Assembly: GCA_003648575.1 (NCBI GenBank) | Contig: QMPN01000101.1 | Coordinates: 1-9,814, forward strand | Origin: Bacteroidota bacterium | Lineage (GTDB): Bacteria > Bacteroidota > Bacteroidia > Bacteroidales > B18-G4 | Direction of reading: 5' to 3' | Length of the DNA stretch: 9,814 nucleotides | Shown: one piece after another, positions 1 to 6,136 of the stretch | Layout of the letters: each line of letters starts with the position of its first letter | Numbering within the stretch: the first letter of the stretch is position 1 | Position numbers and translations under genes: made by a program | The notes under the pieces: generated by a model | The model's input: only the letters and a program-made list of their open reading frames with translations | Database searches by the model: none | Told to the model about the DNA's origin: nothing

Positions 1-1542
1 TACCATCTCTTTGGCGATAACGGAATCGTACTAACTGATTATGATGAAGTTGGTAATTACTCCTATGCCTCTGCATTACAGGATAATATGAAAATAGTTC
101 TTGGAGGCATAACCCTTTATACAGGCGCTTCTGGTACCGTTGAAAATATAATGGTTACACGATATAATAGTTACGGTTCTATCGATATGGGATTTGCTGA
201 CGATGGCATCAAGGTTTTGGAGTATGGTGGATCTGATGATTGGCTAACAGATATCGCTATTCAGCCGGATGGTAAAATTGTTGGTGTCGGGCACACTACC
301 TCCGGGAGTAAAACAAAGATGCTCGCCTTTAGGCTTAACACCGACGGCTCTCTCGATAACAGTTTTCATATAGATGGTATGGCGGTAATCGATTTTGGAG
401 AACATGTAAATGCTTACGGAATGTCGTTGGGTATTTGCGAGGACGGGAAGATCGTTATTTCCGGCTATGTACGTGATACAGTGTTATCATATAGTGAGAT
501 TGCTATGTGCAAACTCCTCCCTACGGGTTTTCTGGACACTGATTTTGGTTATTTTGGACTTGCAACCTATGAGGAGCAAGACCTTTTTTGTTTTCCGGAT
601 GAGTTAGTAATCCATAATGACAGGATTATATTGGGAGGTATCTTTTTAAATGCTGATTTTGAAAGATTTGCCGTCATTTCCGGATATCATCTGAATGGAG
701 AAATCGACTATAGTTTTGGTAATGTTGGGTATACAAGTGTCATGCTGGAGGGGGATGCCACAATTATGGGCGGTGCTGCGAATAATGGTATGTGTGTGGC
801 CCCTGACGGAAAAATCCTTTATACATGCAATCAGGTACCTGGCTGGTTGGAAAACGATATGGCATTATTGCGATTAAATCCGGATGGGGGTATTGACTAC
901 TCCTTTGGGACAAATGGTGTGCTTGTAAATGCAATGGATGTAAATACTTCTGCCAACGATGTTATCACACAGGCTGATGGGAAGATCATTGTATGCGGTA
1001 CCTACAGAAGTCCGGATCCGGGAAGCTATGACTTTCTAGTCATGCGCTATCATGAAAACGGTGACCTGGATACTGATTTTGGTAGTGATGGCACAGGCAT
1101 AGTGATCACTCAAGTAAGTTCGGAGGTACAGTGGTATGGTGACAAAAGCTATAACCTAATGTTTTGCAATATGGACAGGCTACTTGTTTCGGGATATGGA
1201 AGGACAATATCAGGAGGGAAAGATTTTGCTATGGCATGCTATAATACAGGATTAGATGTAGGTATTTCAAAACATGAAGCCTCAGAAATTGATTTCAGTG
1301 TGCATCCAAACCCAGTCGTTGATCAGGTGGATATCAGCTTTTCACTTGCCCATTCCGCCAACGTAGAAATAGAAATACATAACGTATCCGGAACCCTCGT
1401 AAGCAAAATATCTGATACATTCTATCCCGAAGGTGAACATCAGCTCCGCTGGAACTGCGAAGAATTACCTGCCGGCATGTATATTACTAAACTGACAATT
1501 GGTGATAAAACCTATACCTCCAAAATCATAAAATCCCACTAA
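1..1542 (+). CDS. Delta-60 repeat protein with T9SS C-terminal sorting domain (5' partial)
   Basis: The reading frame is open from the first base (Y-H-L-F-G-D-N-G-I...), so the ATG at 88 is internal and the gene starts before the window; 514 residues are visible. Alignment by eye to the next gene suggests only about 25 residues, essentially the signal peptide, are missing. Seven motifs of the form [I/L]Dxx F(G/A/H)xxG (e.g. LDTDFGSDG, IDYSFGTNG), each usually preceded by a DGKI(V/I)xxG strand, mark delta-60 repeats, a beta-propeller-like family of exported proteins. The last ~82 residues (HPNPVVDQ...GMYITKLTIG...SKIIKSH) form a T9SS type A sorting domain, which directs outer-membrane translocation and usually surface attachment. 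The ligand or partner is unknown. The next gene is a tandem paralogue. The C-terminal domain is nearly identical between the two although the repeats have diverged. Confidence 0.9.
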   Translation, partial: YHLFGDNGIVLTDYDEVGNYSYASALQDNMKIVLGGITLYTGASGTVENIMVTRYNSYGSIDMGFADDGIKVLEYGGSDDWLTDIAIQPDGKIVGVGHTTSGSKTKMLAFRLNTDGSLDNSFHIDGMAVIDFGEHVNAYGMSLGICEDGKIVISGYVRDTVLSYSEIAMCKLLPTGFLDTDFGYFGLATYEEQDLFCFPDELVIHNDRIILGGIFLNADFERFAVISGYHLNGEIDYSFGNVGYTSVMLEGDATIMGGAANNGMCVAPDGKILYTCNQVPGWLENDMALLRLNPDGGIDYSFGTNGVLVNAMDVNTSANDVITQADGKIIVCGTYRSPDPGSYDFLVMRYHENGDLDTDFGSDGTGIVITQVSSEVQWYGDKSYNLMFCNMDRLLVSGYGRTISGGKDFAMACYNTGLDVGISKHEASEIDFSVHPNPVVDQVDISFSLAHSANVEIEIHNVSGTLVSKISDTFYPEGEHQLRWNCEELPAGMYITKLTIGDKTYTSKIIKSH

Positions 1543-1691
1543 CAATGGAACAGTGAAACCGTGCCTCTGTGGCCTTCTTAAGCATGTAACAAGCAACGTG
1601 TACAAGGTACCAAGGACAAGGTACAAGGACATTATAACCATTTAACCATGTAACAGTGGAACAATGGAACAGTGAAACAGTAGAACAATGC
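1541..1691. repeat. Spacer block 1: octamer repeats plus duplicated 3' block
   Basis: The stop codon of the first gene lies inside a degenerate octamer series (aacaatgg at 1541, aacagtga at 1549). A unique stretch beginning gtgcctctgtggcc at 1561 follows, then a tandem caaggtac-type run around 1598-1630. Five more octamers follow: aacagtgg 1652, aacaatgg 1660, aacagtga 1668, aacagtag 1676 and aacaatgc 1684. Almost the same block recurs after the second gene (3374-3550). This copy has an extra 14 bp in the caaggtac run. No coding potential is visible. Confidence 0.85.
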
Positions 1692-1715
1692 CCGCCTTCG
1701 CTTAAGCTTCGGCGG
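1692..1715. repeat. Imperfect inverted repeat (possible hairpin)
   Basis: CCGCC at 1692-1696 and GGCGG at 1711-1715 can pair, flanking an internal mismatch and a central 8-bp palindrome, gcttaagc. No T-run follows, so it does not look like an intrinsic terminator. It could be a mobile or palindromic intergenic element of the genome, or a weak RNA hairpin between the two paralogues. Confidence 0.5.
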
Positions 1716-1745
1716 ATGACAAAACAGTAAATACGTATTAACCGG

Positions 1746-1780
1746 CCTAATGCCCAACGCCTAACACCTAATGCTTAATA
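1746..1780. repeat. Degenerate heptamer run (cctaatg / cccaacg / cctaaca)
   Basis: Consecutive ~7-bp words (cctaatg, cccaacg, cctaaca, cctaatg, cttaata) run up to the start codon of the second delta-60 gene. The same word family appears at 3594-3630. The spacer between the two paralogues contains no TAnnTTTG box, so the second gene may be read through from the first or use another promoter type. Confidence 0.7.
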
Positions 1781-1782
1781 TT

Positions 1783-3375
1783 ATGAAAAAACTATCCCTG
1801 TTACTTCTCAGCATGATGAGTGTCTTTTTTCTCTCAGCACAAACTCCTGGCACCCTCGATCTGTCTTTCGGAAATAACGGCATCACACTTACCGATATCG
1901 GGGGGGTGGGTAATGGTTGCCATTCCTCTGCCGTACAGGCAGATGGCAAAATCGTGCTGGGCGGTTATGCTTATGATGGAAGTAGTGACAATTTTTCATT
2001 TATACGCTATTTGCCCAACGGAACTCTCGACAATACATTTGGATCAGGTGGGATCATGACTGTAGTTTTTGGTGGCTCGGGCGATGAACTTCGCGACATC
2101 GCTATCCAGGCTGATGGCAAGATCGTCGCGGTTGGATACACTGACAGTGGTGGTTCTAGTTCAAAAATGGTACTGATGAGACTGAATACCGACGGGTCTC
2201 TCGATAATACATTCAGTATCGATGGCACGGTAATCATTGAATTCGGGTCAGGAACGGACTCTTATGGTATGTCACTGGACTTGCAGGAGGATGGAAAGAT
2301 AGTTGCTGCCGGGTATCTTTATGATATGACAGATGATATTCAGAGTGCGCTGTGCAGGTTGAACCCGGATGGGACCCTGGATAACAGCTTTGGCTCGAAC
2401 GGGATCATTGTATATGATATTCTTTCGAAGGACAATTTCATCAATAATGTTGTTCTGCAGGACGAAAAAATCATTATTGGAGGTTTGTCGTATATAGATG
2501 GCCAAAACGTATTTGTTACGCTGACTCGTTTTCATGCTGATGGACTGCTCGATATGAGTTTTGGGGTAAGCGGGAATGTTGAGATCCTCTTGCCCATTGA
2601 TACCTGGATCCTTTCACCGCAAGGTGGTATGTGCCTGGATGGCGAAGGCCGTATAATATATGGCTGTTATATTGATGGTATCGCGGGTGAGCATTTTGCT
2701 GTACTGCGCTTTCAACAAGAGAACGGCTACCCCGACAATTCTTTTGGGGATTTTGGTATGACAGTTACCCCCATTGAAGGAAATACAAGGGTCAATGCTG
2801 TTGTTGCACAATACGACGAAAAGATCATTGCAGGAGGCTATCAGTGGATTGATGATCATGGCGACTTTACCATGGTCAGGTACCTGGAAGATGGAACTCC
2901 CGACATTACTTTCGGGACTGAAGGTACCGGAGTGGTAATCACCAGTGCCAGTAGTGGCGGAACTTATCCCGACAACAGGATTTATTCACTTAATATGCAG
3001 GCAGATGGAAAGATTGTTGCAGCCGGTACCGGTCACAGCGAAGCAGGGAGTGTCGATTTTGCTGTAGCACGATACCATTCAGGATTGAATGTTAGCATTG
3101 AATCACAAGATGCTATTGAAGATAATCTGTTCATCTATCCCAACCCTATTATTGATCAGGCAGACATTCGCTTTTCCCTTGCCCATCCCGACAGGGTAGA
3201 GATAGAAATCTTAAATGCTTCGGGAATGAGGGTTCATTTATATCCGGGCTTAAACTATACAGAAGGGGAACATCAACTTCGTTTGAACTGCGAAGAATTA
3301 CCTGCCGGCATGTATGTTGCTAAGCTGACAATTGGTGATAAGACCTATTCCTCCAAAATCATAAAATCCCACTAA
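1783..3375 (+). CDS. Secreted delta-60 repeat protein with T9SS sorting domain
   Basis: This 530-residue protein is a tandem paralogue of the upstream gene. An in-frame ATG at 1771 would add four residues (MLNI). I prefer 1783 because it gives a standard signal peptide, MKKLSLLLLSMMSVFFLSAQ, with cleavage likely after SA or SAQ. Seven delta-60 motifs follow, among them LDLSFGNNG, LDNTFGSGG, LDNTFSIDG, LDNSFGSNG, LDMSFGVSG, PDNSFGDFG and PDITFGTEG, with intervening QADGKIV strands. The third lacks the usual FG glycine, as does its counterpart in the upstream gene. Residues 449-530 form the T9SS type A sorting domain (YPNPIIDQ, LPAGMYVAKL, SKIIKSH), so the protein should cross the outer membrane by type IX secretion and be anchored or released. 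Binding target unknown. No Shine-Dalgarno sequence is seen, as usual in Bacteroidota. Confidence 0.93.
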   Translation: MKKLSLLLLSMMSVFFLSAQTPGTLDLSFGNNGITLTDIGGVGNGCHSSAVQADGKIVLGGYAYDGSSDNFSFIRYLPNGTLDNTFGSGGIMTVVFGGSGDELRDIAIQADGKIVAVGYTDSGGSSSKMVLMRLNTDGSLDNTFSIDGTVIIEFGSGTDSYGMSLDLQEDGKIVAAGYLYDMTDDIQSALCRLNPDGTLDNSFGSNGIIVYDILSKDNFINNVVLQDEKIIIGGLSYIDGQNVFVTLTRFHADGLLDMSFGVSGNVEILLPIDTWILSPQGGMCLDGEGRIIYGCYIDGIAGEHFAVLRFQQENGYPDNSFGDFGMTVTPIEGNTRVNAVVAQYDEKIIAGGYQWIDDHGDFTMVRYLEDGTPDITFGTEGTGVVITSASSGGTYPDNRIYSLNMQADGKIVAAGTGHSEAGSVDFAVARYHSGLNVSIESQDAIEDNLFIYPNPIIDQADIRFSLAHPDRVEIEILNASGMRVHLYPGLNYTEGEHQLRLNCEELPAGMYVAKLTIGDKTYSSKIIKSH

Positions 3376-3550
3376 CAGTAGAACAATGGAACAGTGCCTC
3401 TGGGGCCTTCTTAAGCATGTAACAAGCAACGTGTACAAGGTACAAGGACATTATAACCATTTAACCATGTAACAGTGGAACAATGGAACAGTGAAACAGT
3501 AGAACATTAGAACAATGAAACAGTGGGTCAGTGAGACAGTGAGGCAATAA
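3374..3550. repeat. Spacer block 2: octamer array and duplicated 3' block
   Basis: Again the stop codon is part of an octamer (aacagtag from 3374). The stretch starting at 3394 repeats the one at 1561 with very few changes and without the extra 14 bp. It then enters a longer array of about ten 8-bp units from 3471 (aacagtgg, aacaatgg, aacagtga, aacagtag, aacattag, aacaatga, aacagtgg, gtcagtga, gacagtga, ggcaataa). The units decay toward the distal end, as expected from slippage-driven growth. Confidence 0.85.
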
Positions 3551-3557
3551 AACCCCA

Positions 3558-3630
3558 ACCACCAAGGCACAAAGACACAAAGGATCACAAAGAATGCCTA
3601 ACGCCTAATGCCCAAAGCCAAACGCCCGGG
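3558..3630. repeat. Further short-period words between convergent genes
   Basis: Two more word families follow the octamers: accaaggcacaaagacac with further cacaaag units (about 3561-3593), and cctaacg/cctaatg/cccaaag heptamers (3596-3630). They fill the gap between two convergent genes. No gene, clear hairpin or terminator is seen here. Confidence 0.65.
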
Positions 3631-3631
3631 T

Positions 3632-4726
3632 TTACCATGTTAGTTTTACAAACGGATAGGCATTCGGAAACTGCGGGTTGATCACATATTTCCCTTTATT
3701 GTCGATCCAGCCCCATTCGCCGCCTTTTTTAACCATGGCACGCGTTTTTCCGAAAGGACGGGCTTTTTCAAACTGAGGATTTACAATATACTCACCCTTT
3801 TTATTTACATATCCCCACTCTTTACCTAATCGTACTGCGGCCTTGTCGTTATGAAAATCTTCCACATCAATAAATTGTGGGTTGATTACATAGTTGCCTT
3901 TTCCGTCGATAAAACCCCATTCTTTACCTTTCATAACACCGGCAAGGCCACCGATAAAATCATGAGCTTTCAGGAATTGCGGGTTGACAACATAATTCCC
4001 ATGTGCATCGATATAACCCCACTCCTTGCCTTTCTTTACCGCTGCCAGGCCTTCACTGAAATCATTTGCATCATCGAACTGCGGATTGATCAGGTAGGTG
4101 CCTTTGGCGTCGATATAACCCCACTCACCACCTTTACGAACCCTGGCCATACCACTGATAAAATCTTCTGCTTTTTCGAACTGCGGGTTGATTATCCAGT
4201 TTCCTTTATTATCGATGTATCCCCACTTTTTTTCTTTTAAGGCAGGACACAGTTTTTCAGTAAAATGCGTGACTTTGTCGAACTGCGGATTGATCACATA
4301 TGTTCCCTTTGCATTAATGAATCCCCATTCACCGCCCGACTTCACTGCTGCCAGGTCGCTATCAAAATCAAGGGCATTCTCAAACTGTGGGTTGATCACC
4401 CATTTTCCTTCGGCATTTACATAGCCCCATTCCTTTTCTTTTTTCACTGCAGCAAGTCCATTTATAAAATCCCTTGCATCGTTGAATTGTGGGTTTATCT
4501 TGAAATTCCCTGCCTTATCGATAAATCCCCATTCGCCACCTTTTTCAACACTTGCCAGGCCCTGGCTGAAATCATTAACGTGTTCAAACTGCGGGTTGAT
4601 CACCCACTTGCCTTCGGTGTTTATATAACCCCATTCCTTATCCGCCCTTGCCCTTGCAAGTTGATCCTGGGCAAAACAAATATTCACCAGCAATACGGCG
4701 GCAATGATTAAAGTAAGCTTTTTCAT
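3632..4726 (-). CDS. Secreted WG-repeat protein (ten 34-residue repeats)
   Basis: This 364-residue protein starts with a signal peptide, MKKLTLIIAAVLLVNICFAQ. An upstream in-frame ATG at 4801 would bury this signal behind 25 unlikely residues, and a TATATTTG box lies between the two, so 4726 is the start. After residue 30 the protein is purely repetitive: ten copies of a 34-residue unit (E-W-G-[YFW]-I-[ND]-x-x-G-x-[WFY]-x-[IV]-N-P-Q-F-x-x-[AV]-x-x-F-x-x-x-x-A-x-V-x-K-x-x-K), the last cut at 28 residues. This is the WG/KWG beta-repeat family, expected to fold as a beta-rich solenoid or propeller. No sorting domain, lipobox or catalytic domain is visible, so it is probably periplasmic or released. 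WG repeats are usually assigned binding roles, but the ligand here is unknown. The gene converges on the delta-60 pair and diverges from the sulfur operon. Confidence 0.92.
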   Translation of the reverse strand: MKKLTLIIAAVLLVNICFAQDQLARARADKEWGYINTEGKWVINPQFEHVNDFSQGLASVEKGGEWGFIDKAGNFKINPQFNDARDFINGLAAVKKEKEWGYVNAEGKWVINPQFENALDFDSDLAAVKSGGEWGFINAKGTYVINPQFDKVTHFTEKLCPALKEKKWGYIDNKGNWIINPQFEKAEDFISGMARVRKGGEWGYIDAKGTYLINPQFDDANDFSEGLAAVKKGKEWGYIDAHGNYVVNPQFLKAHDFIGGLAGVMKGKEWGFIDGKGNYVINPQFIDVEDFHNDKAAVRLGKEWGYVNKKGEYIVNPQFEKARPFGKTRAMVKKGGEWGWIDNKGKYVINPQFPNAYPFVKLTW

Positions 4727-4756
4727 AATTATTAATTTTTGGTTAATGCAGAGAAG

Positions 4757-4764
4757 CAAATATA
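4757..4764 (-). promoter_or_regulatory. Candidate -7 box of WG-repeat gene
   Basis: On the minus strand this reads TATATTTG, an exact match to the Bacteroidota -7 consensus TAnnTTTG. It lies 30 bases before the ATG at 4726, leaving a short leader. No clear -33 TTTG is present upstream, where the region is made of accctg words. Confidence 0.6.
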
Positions 4765-4780
4765 AATCATTTTCTAAGAC

Positions 4781-4812
4781 CCGGCACCCTGCACTCGGCA
4801 CCCTGTACCCTG
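4781..4812. repeat. Short accctg-type direct repeats in the divergent spacer
   Basis: ggcaccctg occurs twice (4782 and 4797), with related cactcggcaccctg and taccctg words around it. This is another short-period degenerate repeat like those after the delta-60 genes. It sits in the middle of the divergent intergenic region between the WG gene and the sulfur operon. Confidence 0.6.
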
Positions 4813-4883
4813 TTTATTATTTAAAAGCAATATAGATTAACAAAAAGCATACATATTAAGGTATATAGATAGCGTTTTTTTTA

Positions 4884-4892
4884 TAATTTTCG
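4884..4892 (+). promoter_or_regulatory. Possible -7 region of the dsr-like operon
   Basis: TAATTTTCG is a near match to TAnnTTTG, 18 bases before the first start codon of the five-gene operon. It is followed directly by GCTTCTCT, which also follows the -7 box of the divergent WG gene. No -33 TTTG is obvious, so this is tentative. Confidence 0.35.
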
Positions 4893-4910
4893 CTTCTCTA
4901 AACTGATCCT

Positions 4911-5153
4911 ATGGATAAGAATATTTGCCCGAACATCAATTCCTGCAGGATGATTTCAACCGCAGAGGTTGTTCCCAACGAAAAGGTAAAAGATGAGTAT
5001 ATACACACATGGTGTAAGAATGATCAGGAAAAATGGAGCGGATGTAAGCGCTTCATCACCAAGGCAGAACTTGGGTTTTGTCCTGATTTTGTGGTCCCCG
5101 ATACAGCATTAAGCATTGATGAGATCGTGGATAAGTTTGAAGAAGAAAGCTAA
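4911..5153 (+). CDS. Small Cys-rich protein leading the dsr-like operon (unknown function)
   Basis: An 80-residue soluble protein with no signal peptide or membrane segment. Five cysteines stand out: C6-P-x4-C12 near the N-terminus, then W-C35, W-x-x-C45-K-R-F and F-C57-P. The spaced C...C...C...C pattern with aromatic neighbours looks like a metal or Fe-S binding fold, or a thiol-active small protein, but I do not recognise the family. The C-terminal third is acidic (LSIDEIVDKFEEES) and probably helical. It is the first gene of a same-strand cluster and lies 20 bp before dsrC, so a role in DsrC sulfur or electron transfer is a reasonable inference, not something the sequence proves. Confidence 0.8.
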   Translation: MDKNICPNINSCRMISTAEVVPNEKVKDEYIHTWCKNDQEKWSGCKRFITKAELGFCPDFVVPDTALSIDEIVDKFEEES

Positions 5154-5173
5154 AATTAATACCACCAAAACTT

Positions 5174-5491
5174 ATGGCAACTATAGAAATAGAAGGCAGA
5201 ACTTTTGAAGTTGACGGCGACGGCTTCCTTTCCGATCCTACTATCTGGGACGAAGAGGTAGCTACCCTGATCGCCAAATATGACGGTATCGAAGAAATGA
5301 GTGAAAAACACTGGGCCATTGTAAATATTATTCGCAAGAACTGGGAGGAAAAAGGAATGGCACCAATGGTACGTACCATATGCCAGGAAGCAGATATCCG
5401 CCTGCGAGAGGTATATGAGCTCTTTCCCCTCGGTCCGGCCAGGGGTGCATGCCGCGTAGCGGGATTGCCCAAACCTGATGGTTGTGTTTAA
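5174..5491 (+). CDS. dsrC: DsrC sulfur-carrier protein
   Basis: A 105-residue member of the TusE/DsrC/DsvC family, recognisable from the N-terminal strand (GRTFEVDGDGFL), W25, the H46-W47 helix, the R67-x-x-C70 region and the C-terminal arm GACRVAGLPKPDGCV. Both arm cysteines are present, C104 (penultimate) and C93, separated by ten residues. In this family, proteins with both cysteines (true DsrC) can form an intramolecular disulfide or a trisulfide carrying one sulfur atom; TusE, used in tRNA thiolation, keeps only the penultimate one. C70 is an additional cysteine. The protein should be a cytoplasmic sulfane-sulfur and thiol carrier. It lies directly before a DsrM/DsrK-like pair, the known partner that exchanges electrons with the DsrC disulfide/trisulfide, and upstream of a cysteine desulfurase. 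DsrAB sulfite reductase is not in the window. Confidence 0.95.
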   Translation: MATIEIEGRTFEVDGDGFLSDPTIWDEEVATLIAKYDGIEEMSEKHWAIVNIIRKNWEEKGMAPMVRTICQEADIRLREVYELFPLGPARGACRVAGLPKPDGCV

Positions 5492-5506
5492 AAATACTTG
5501 TCGCTT

Positions 5507-6133
5507 ATGATTTGGTACCAATGGATGGCCATCATAGCCCTGCTTGTATGCCTGTTGAGTTGTATATACCACTTCTACAAGATCCTCAGCCTGGGCAACC
5601 CACCTGAATATGCCCGGCGTGCAGGCCACATTGGGAAAGCTGTTAAATATTCTTTCACGGGAGCCATGAGCCCGAAGGTGAAAGAATCAGCATACATGCA
5701 TATACCCACTTATGTTGCCGGTATCATCTACCACCTGGGAACTTTCCTGGCCATATTTGTATTTTTCCTGGTGCTTTTCAACATCTGGCTCCAGAGCTGG
5801 GTGATGTGGACAGCAGTTGTAATGCTGGTTGCGGCAGGCCTTTGTGGTGTCGGCATACTGATAAAGCGAATGAGCAAGCACGAATTGCGTACTTTATCAA
5901 GCCCCGACGATTATATTTCCAATATCCTTGTCACGGTATTCCAACTGATCACAGCCATGGCTATGATAGATATTGCCTTTGTTCCGGCATATTTTATACT
6001 CGTATCACTCTTAATGCTCTATTTCCCTGTGGGGAAGCTAAAGCATGCAGTATACTTTTTCGCAGCCCGTTACCATCTGGGTTATTTTTACGGATGGAGA
6101 GGTGTCTGGCCCCCAAAACCCATCAAGAAATAG
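5507..6133 (+). CDS. NarI/DsrM-like membrane cytochrome b subunit
   Basis: A 208-residue integral membrane protein with about five hydrophobic segments (roughly residues 7-29, 66-92, 98-119, 137-156, 158-174). Its layout resembles the NarI gamma subunit of nitrate reductase and DsrM of the DsrMKJOP complex. Candidate haem b ligands are H65 and H76 in segment 2 and H180 and H190 near the last helix, the same two-pairs arrangement used by NarI for two haems. The C-terminus ends in YFYGWRGVWPPKP. It should bind and oxidise or reduce (mena)quinol and pass electrons to the Fe-S protein encoded 3 bp downstream. I prefer ATG 5507; a TTG at 5498 would add three residues (M-S-L) and leave only 6 bp after dsrC. 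Calling it DsrM-like rather than nitrate reductase rests on its DsrC and DsrK-like neighbours; no narG or narH is present. Confidence 0.88.
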   Translation: MIWYQWMAIIALLVCLLSCIYHFYKILSLGNPPEYARRAGHIGKAVKYSFTGAMSPKVKESAYMHIPTYVAGIIYHLGTFLAIFVFFLVLFNIWLQSWVMWTAVVMLVAAGLCGVGILIKRMSKHELRTLSSPDDYISNILVTVFQLITAMAMIDIAFVPAYFILVSLLMLYFPVGKLKHAVYFFAARYHLGYFYGWRGVWPPKPIKK

Positions 6134-6136
6134 TAC

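Noticed and set aside
88..1542. ATG at 88 as the start of the first gene
   Set aside because: The frame is open back to base 1 and the upstream codons align with the N-terminal delta-60 repeat of the paralogue, so the gene is truncated by the window.
1730..1739. Perfect 10-bp palindrome aatacgtatt as an operator
   Set aside because: Short AT-rich palindromes are common by chance, and no promoter box lies beside it.
3471..3550. CRISPR-like array
   Set aside because: Units are 8 bp and contiguous with no spacers; no cas genes are present.
3851..4711. Long plus-strand open frames opposite the WG-repeat gene
   Set aside because: They translate the antisense of a 102-bp DNA repeat and show the same periodicity. 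No signal, promoter or family resemblance; they are a by-product of the repeats.
5056..5629. Minus-strand open frames over dsrC
   Set aside because: They overlap the clearly conserved DsrC gene in antisense and have no recognisable protein features.
5507..6133. Respiratory nitrate reductase gamma subunit
   Set aside because: The fold is NarI-like, but there are no narGHJ genes and the neighbours are DsrC and a DsrK/HdrD-like protein, so a DsrM-type role fits better.
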